A stretch of DNA of 64,000 nt from the NCBI GenBank assembly GCA_018000455.1, contig JAGNJW010000012.1, positions 62,001-126,000 on the forward strand, given 5' to 3'. The position numbers and the translations under genes were made by a program. This document shows positions 61,001 through 64,000 of the stretch, in pieces. Every line of letters begins with the position of its first letter. The first letter of the stretch is position 1. The stretch is from Acidobacteriota bacterium (GTDB lineage Bacteria; Acidobacteriota; Vicinamibacteria; Vicinamibacterales; UBA2999). The notes under the pieces were generated by a model, which did not search any database, was not told where the DNA came from, and worked only from the letters and a program-made list of their open reading frames with translations.

Positions 61001-61408
61001 GTTGGGCTGCTGGTGAAGCCGGTTGTGGCACGCCGGCAGATTGACGCCGAGAACAGCGCCAAGCCCGCCAACGGACCTGGCGGAGTTGCAGAGCCTGGTG
61101 GCTCTGGTGCCGATGGGCCCGGCCCGGCTCCCGGTGGCGGTCCGGGCGGCAATGTGGGTCCCAAGGCCGCGTTGCCGAAGCGATTCCACGGGTCGGTGAC
61201 GCTCGACGCCACGCGCGTCGGCCGCGACGCCAGCCGCATCGCGGAAGAAGTGATTGCGCATTTGGCCGGTCTGGTCGCTGCGAAGGTCACGGTGACCCTT
61301 GAGATCGAGGCGGAGGTGCCGTCCGGCGCGCCGGAGAACGTCGTGCGGACGGTGACCGAGAATGCCCGCACGTTGAAGTTCTCGCACCAGGCGTTCGAGA
61401 AGGACTGA
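58064..61408 (+). CDS. DUF499 AAA-type ATPase with N-terminal Swt1-like HEPN domain
   Basis: A 1114-aa protein. Residues 1-125 are a HEPN domain of the Swt1 type, with the RNase-like motif R94-N-R-W-A-H99 (RX4H). Walker A is NFGGGKTHS (about 246-254), with the DUF499 signature QTNFGGGKTHSMLALYH. Walker B is ILIDEWVAYAR. The last 150 residues have a Pro/Gly-rich spacer (GPGPAPGGGPGGN) and a final domain. DUF499 proteins almost always pair with DUF1156 methyltransferases and are thought to use ATP in restriction of foreign DNA, but the mechanism is not settled. The HEPN domain could cut RNA when triggered. Confidence 0.88.
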   Translation: MAITNHERVGKALEALRTGLFPFIERELKNAYQDKADAQARMLMGDDRLLANKPVSEWDIAALLKLMWESWNAVFRKTLGPAHRSLLSELRDHRNRWAHQETFTSDDAYRALDSSSRLLAAVSAPQADDLEKMKTELLRLRFDEQVRGEKRKSAGTAIESAGVSGLKPWREVVTPHRDVASGRYQQAEFAADLWQVHLGEGGDEYKNPVEFFRRTYLTESLKSMLVGAVRRLSGQGGDPVVQLQTNFGGGKTHSMLALYHMCSGAKASELVGIDAVLREAGASTLPKAQPVVLVGNKISPGNPSTKPDGTVVKTLWGELAWQLGGKKAFERVRADDEHATSPGDVLRELFNEYGPCLILIDEWVAYARQLHDQSDLPAGGFETQFTFAQVLTESAKLAKNCLLVISLPASDTAGSPHTQADDIEVGGVRGREALDRLRNVVGRVESSWRPASAEEGFEIVRRRLFEPMTDPDQFKDRDVVARAFGDLYRNQHAEFPPECRGADYETRIKAAYPIHPEIFDRLYTDWSTLVKFQRTRGVLRLMAAVIHSLWEKGDRNPLILPANISIDEPRVQFELTRYLSDNWVPVISRDVDGPGSLPLQIDGDQPNLGKYAACRRVARTIYMGSAPTASAAHRGIEDRRVKLGCVMPGESPAIFGDALRRLAGAATYLYQDGPRYWYSTQPTVTKLAEDRAEQLKRDSDKVVEEIHRRLRIDLRTKGPFDRVHDLPRNSQEVPDDPDARLVVMSVDQPYTREDGSLAAAAARDMFEMRGNTPRLYRNALVFLAADKVRLQDLDEATRRYLAWKSILAEQVELNLDPQQVAQAETQKSNADSAVTARLPETYQWLLVPTQSSPAAPVEIQATRLSGSEALAVRASKKLIKDELLLPSFAPSRLRMELDRIPLWPDDHVGVKQLAEHFARYVYLPRLSGPEVLLESVRRGVELITWEHDAFAFAASYDEEAGRYRELRAGQVVSVGAGNPVGLLVKPVVARRQIDAENSAKPANGPGGVAEPGGSGADGPGPAPGGGPGGNVGPKAALPKRFHGSVTLDATRVGRDASRIAEEVIAHLAGLVAAKVTVTLEIEAEVPSGAPENVVRTVTENARTLKFSHQAFEKD

Positions 61409-61432
61409 TTCGCTCCCGTTCCCCAGGAGGCA

Positions 61433-61675
61433 ATGCCCGTGGCTCACGACGTCAGGTTCAGCGTTCCAGAGCGTCCGCTCGCTCACGCAGACGTGGAATT
61501 CAACGTTTACGACGACAACGGGAAGTTCGGTACCCTTCGCGTGTCTAAGGGGGCTGTTGTGTGGTTCCCATACGACGGCAAGGTTGGCCGCAAGTTGGGC
61601 TGGGGGCAACTCCACAGGCTGTTCGAGCAGAACGGCAAGATGCAGGAGCGCCGTAAGCGCGCCAAGCGCGAATGA
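61433..61675 (+). CDS. 80-aa protein of unknown function
   Basis: A short protein, HAD-VEFNVYDDNGKFGTLRVSKGAVVWFPYDGKVGRKLGWGQLHRLFEQ, with an alpha-beta look and a basic C-terminus (RRKRAKRE). The core GTLRVSKGxVxWFP...LGW resembles small uncharacterised proteins I associate with bacterial defence clusters, but I cannot name a family. AGGAGG lies before the ATG. Its last 4 nt overlap the kinase start (ATGA), so it is translated together with the kinase and may be its partner or trigger. Confidence 0.65.
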   Translation: MPVAHDVRFSVPERPLAHADVEFNVYDDNGKFGTLRVSKGAVVWFPYDGKVGRKLGWGQLHRLFEQNGKMQERRKRAKRE

Positions 61676-63738
61676 ATATCGGCGAAGCGCTCGTCGGCCA
61701 GCTAGTTGATGGCCGATATCGCCTCGTGCGCTTGCTCGGGGAGGGTGCCTTCGGCCTGGTGTTCGAGGCCGAGCACGTCGTCGGGACGCAAGTCTTGGCC
61801 CGAGTAGCGGTCAAGCTCCTCCGACACCGCATCGGTGGCGATACCGCGCAGTACGCCGAGTTGCAGCGCGGGCTACAGCTGAATCACGCGAACGTCGTCC
61901 GCTGCTACTCCGTTGGGGATTCAGGCGTGCGCCTCAATGGCCGTACCGTGTCGATCTTGTTCGTGGCGATGGAACTGGCCGCGTCGACGCTCGAGGAGCG
62001 CCTGAAGCAGTCACGACTCGGTCACGGGGACGCGTCCACGCTAGCCGCAGATGTGGCGTCTGGCCTCGCGTATCTTCAAGAACAGCAAGTCTCGCACCGC
62101 GATATCAAGCCATCGAACGTCCTACTCGTCGGCGGCCGGTGGAAGATCAGTGACTTCGGCGTCTCGGCACCGCTCGATGACGGGCAGACTGCAGTGGCAG
62201 GTGCGGCCGGCACGCTGGCGTATCAACCGCCCGAGTCGCTCGAAGACAAGGTGTCGCCTGTTGGCGATAGCTGGTCGTTCGGCGCGATGCTGCTCGAGGC
62301 CCTCACCGGCCAGTTGCCATTCGACGCCTCGACGCGAGGGGAGTGGCTGTATCTGCTGAAGACCGCCGAGCCTAAGATTCCACCCGGCCTTCCCGCACCG
62401 TTCGACAGGATCGTCGAGGGATGCCTGAGACGCGACCGCACCGACCGGCTGTCTCCGCGACAAGTGTTAGACCTGCTGCACGCGCAGCGTGCTACAGCTG
62501 AGCCTCAGACCAAGGCCTACAGTGTGGTCGCCCCAACTGGAGGGCACTACGAATCGGTTGTTGAAGCCGTTCGCAGGGCGGCTCCATGGAGCCGCGTCCT
62601 CGTGAAGCCTGGCACGTACGTCGGAAGTGTCGTTCTCGATAAGCCGTTGGAGCTGATTGCGCTCGGGGCGTCGGCGGACGTCGTCATTGATGGCGGGGAC
62701 GAACCGGCTCTGGTCGTGGACACCGCCGATGGAATGGTGCGCGGCTTCACGTTCGTTACGTCTGGGGCTGCAGTCACGGGTAAGGCGGTAGTAGAGATCA
62801 GATCGGGCCAGTCGGTCGTCGACCTTTGCGAGGTGCGCACGGCGGCAAAGCCATGCCTCTTTGTATGGGGCCGCGATGCACGTCCAGTCGTGCGCCGTTG
62901 TCGTTTCATTGGCGGTCGCCACGAGGGGGTGGTATTCGCTGAGGGCGCAGAGGGCGTTCTCGACAGCTGTGAGATGCGGTCCGCTCCTCGCGCCGGGGTA
63001 GCCATACGTGACAAGGCCAATCCTCTGCTGCGCAGGTGCCAGATCGTCGAGCCTGGCTTTCGCGGCCTGCACGCCGGCGACAAGGGCCGAGGCGTCGTGG
63101 AAGACTGCCGGATCGACGGGGGCACTGGACCCGCGATTGAGCTGGCTCGCGACTGTCAGGTAATTCTCCGGCGGGTGCAGGTGACAGCGGGCGGGGACGT
63201 AGGCGTTCAGGCCAACGGCGGCGCAAAGGCGATTGTCGCGGACTGCATCATTACGGCTCCGGAGGGACGCGACTGGAAGCTCGCTAACGGGCATCAGGTG
63301 CAGAGGCTATGGACCAGCAGCCGAGTCGCTGTTGCCGAACCGGTGCTCGCGGAGCATGCGGCAGAAGCCACCGCTCCCGAGACGTCCTTAGCGCCGATTC
63401 AGAGTCGTCGCGGGGCAAGCGCGGCGGCGGGACTGCGCCTGCTCGGCGAGGATCGGTTTGTAGCGTTCCTCGCTGCCGCCGAGGCAACGGATGAGTACCG
63501 CATCGGTAGGGACTTCAAGCGCCAGGTCTCGGACGGACGGTCAGTCGAGTCGCTGCTGCTGGAGGGCGACGAGTTTGGATTCGTGCTCGAGGTGCGCGCC
63601 TCCGGGCCTCGGACGTTTCAAATTGACTTCGGCCACCTTCGCGGCGAGATGGCAGGCGCAGGATGCATCTGGGACGTCTCCTTCGGTCCGGCTGGAGCGG
63701 TTGAGGGGATCTGGCGACACAGCGTGTGGCTGGTATGA
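61672..63738 (+). CDS. Ser/Thr protein kinase fused to a parallel beta-helix
   Basis: A 688-aa protein. Residues 10-270 are a Hanks-type kinase: Gly loop GEGAFGLV (from about residue 20), K48 (VAVKLL), HRDIKPSN (catalytic D144), DFG D161, then YQPPES and GDSWSFGAML. All catalytic residues are present. Residues about 290-560 are repeats of VVDLCEVR...VVRRCRFIGG...VLDSCEMRS type, as in right-handed beta-helix proteins. The last 130 residues are a separate domain. No transmembrane segment is seen, so it is cytoplasmic. The beta-helix could recognise a ligand or protein partner that controls the kinase. Confidence 0.85.
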   Translation: MNIGEALVGQLVDGRYRLVRLLGEGAFGLVFEAEHVVGTQVLARVAVKLLRHRIGGDTAQYAELQRGLQLNHANVVRCYSVGDSGVRLNGRTVSILFVAMELAASTLEERLKQSRLGHGDASTLAADVASGLAYLQEQQVSHRDIKPSNVLLVGGRWKISDFGVSAPLDDGQTAVAGAAGTLAYQPPESLEDKVSPVGDSWSFGAMLLEALTGQLPFDASTRGEWLYLLKTAEPKIPPGLPAPFDRIVEGCLRRDRTDRLSPRQVLDLLHAQRATAEPQTKAYSVVAPTGGHYESVVEAVRRAAPWSRVLVKPGTYVGSVVLDKPLELIALGASADVVIDGGDEPALVVDTADGMVRGFTFVTSGAAVTGKAVVEIRSGQSVVDLCEVRTAAKPCLFVWGRDARPVVRRCRFIGGRHEGVVFAEGAEGVLDSCEMRSAPRAGVAIRDKANPLLRRCQIVEPGFRGLHAGDKGRGVVEDCRIDGGTGPAIELARDCQVILRRVQVTAGGDVGVQANGGAKAIVADCIITAPEGRDWKLANGHQVQRLWTSSRVAVAEPVLAEHAAEATAPETSLAPIQSRRGASAAAGLRLLGEDRFVAFLAAAEATDEYRIGRDFKRQVSDGRSVESLLLEGDEFGFVLEVRASGPRTFQIDFGHLRGEMAGAGCIWDVSFGPAGAVEGIWRHSVWLV

Positions 63739-63774
63739 GGCGACGACGCCCGACGAGGCGAGAGGGACCACAAG

Positions 63775-64000
63775 ATGAATCTGTTCGAGGACACCAACCC
63801 CCGCGCGCTCAAGGAGCTGCTCGGTGAGATTCACTCCAGGACGGCAGTGTTGCCAGACTTTCAGCGCGATTTCGTCTGGGACCCCGGCGCGACACAGGAG
63901 CTGATCGTCTCGATCGCCAACAACTATCCAGCCGGTAGCATCCTGCGGGTCCGCGATGCCAAGCGCGTGTTCGCGGCGCGCGAGTTCGAGGGAGCACCGA
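63775..64000 (+). CDS. DUF262 protein (GmrSD-like), cut by window edge
   Basis: The first 75 codons are visible. The text LLGEIHSRTAVLPDFQRDFVWDPGATQELIVSI is the DUF262 start (the LPDFQRDFVW motif). DUF262 is the NTPase-like part of GmrS-type modification-dependent restriction enzymes and of several defence proteins. Whether a GmrD-like HNH part follows cannot be seen. GGGA lies before the ATG, 36 bp after the kinase stop, in the same operon direction. Confidence 0.85.
   Translation, partial: MNLFEDTNPRALKELLGEIHSRTAVLPDFQRDFVWDPGATQELIVSIANNYPAGSILRVRDAKRVFAAREFEGAP

Noticed and set aside
37657..64000. Calling the locus BREX or DISARM
   Set aside because: No PglZ alkaline-phosphatase-like gene, DUF1998 DrmB or PLD DrmC is visible; only helicase and methyltransferase parts are shared.

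Overview
This 64 kb window is GC-rich chromosomal DNA, most likely from an Acidobacteriota bacterium, possibly a Vicinamibacteria-like lineage. The best clue is two long orphan ABC permeases of the acidobacterial duplicated type, at 8.0-10.5 kb and 20.4-22.8 kb. Secreted hydrolases, metallo-beta-lactamases and repeat-rich exported proteins typical of that phylum fit as well. No rRNA, tRNA or CRISPR array was seen. The taxonomic call is an inference.

Region 1 (1-31.4 kb) is ordinary accessory chromosome. In order it holds an M24 peptidase (cut by the left edge), a CAP-domain protein, a lipoprotein metallo-beta-lactamase, an MFS exporter, a three-repeat secreted protein, a secreted PIG-L deacetylase, an ADOP permease and a small membrane protein. 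Next comes a tightly overlapping PfkB kinase / GH4 glycosidase / APC permease operon (15.06-11.39 kb, minus strand). It is followed by MsrB, a decayed HypF relative, a nine-repeat exported protein, the second ADOP permease, a secreted amidohydrolase, RlmF, a ComEC-like metallo-beta-lactamase, a DUF3553 protein, a Uma2 nuclease, an M48 protease and a lipoprotein. A 161-bp inverted-repeat element separates the APC permease from the small membrane protein. Many starts show a -10-like hexamer 5-7 nt before the start codon, suggesting leaderless mRNAs.

Region 2 (31.4-37.3 kb) is a toxin-antitoxin and remnant zone. It has vapBC inside 19-bp direct repeats, an SMC-like zinc-hook ATPase with a HEPN-like partner, brnTA with a clear promoter/operator, a broken nucleotidyltransferase, a second truncated copy of the ATPase 5' end, and an MNT/HEPN pair. 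It reads as the edge of a defence island.

Region 3 (37.4-64 kb, all plus strand, running off the right edge) is a large composite candidate anti-phage locus. The first block is AddB-like nuclease, AddA-like helicase-nuclease, SNF2 helicase and an actin/Hsp70-fold ATPase, joined by overlapping start/stop codons, then an orphan helicase N-domain. The second block is a PD-(D/E)XK nuclease, a DUF3883 helicase, a DUF932 protein, a DUF1156 DNA methyltransferase, a HEPN-DUF499 ATPase, an 80-aa protein, a Ser/Thr kinase fused to a beta-helix, and a DUF262 protein. The methyltransferase could mark self DNA while helicases and nucleases attack unmarked DNA. The actin-like ATPase and beta-helix kinase are unusual additions. 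The BREX (PglZ) and DISARM (DrmB/DrmC) hallmark genes are not visible, so this is the best candidate for an undescribed system in the window.
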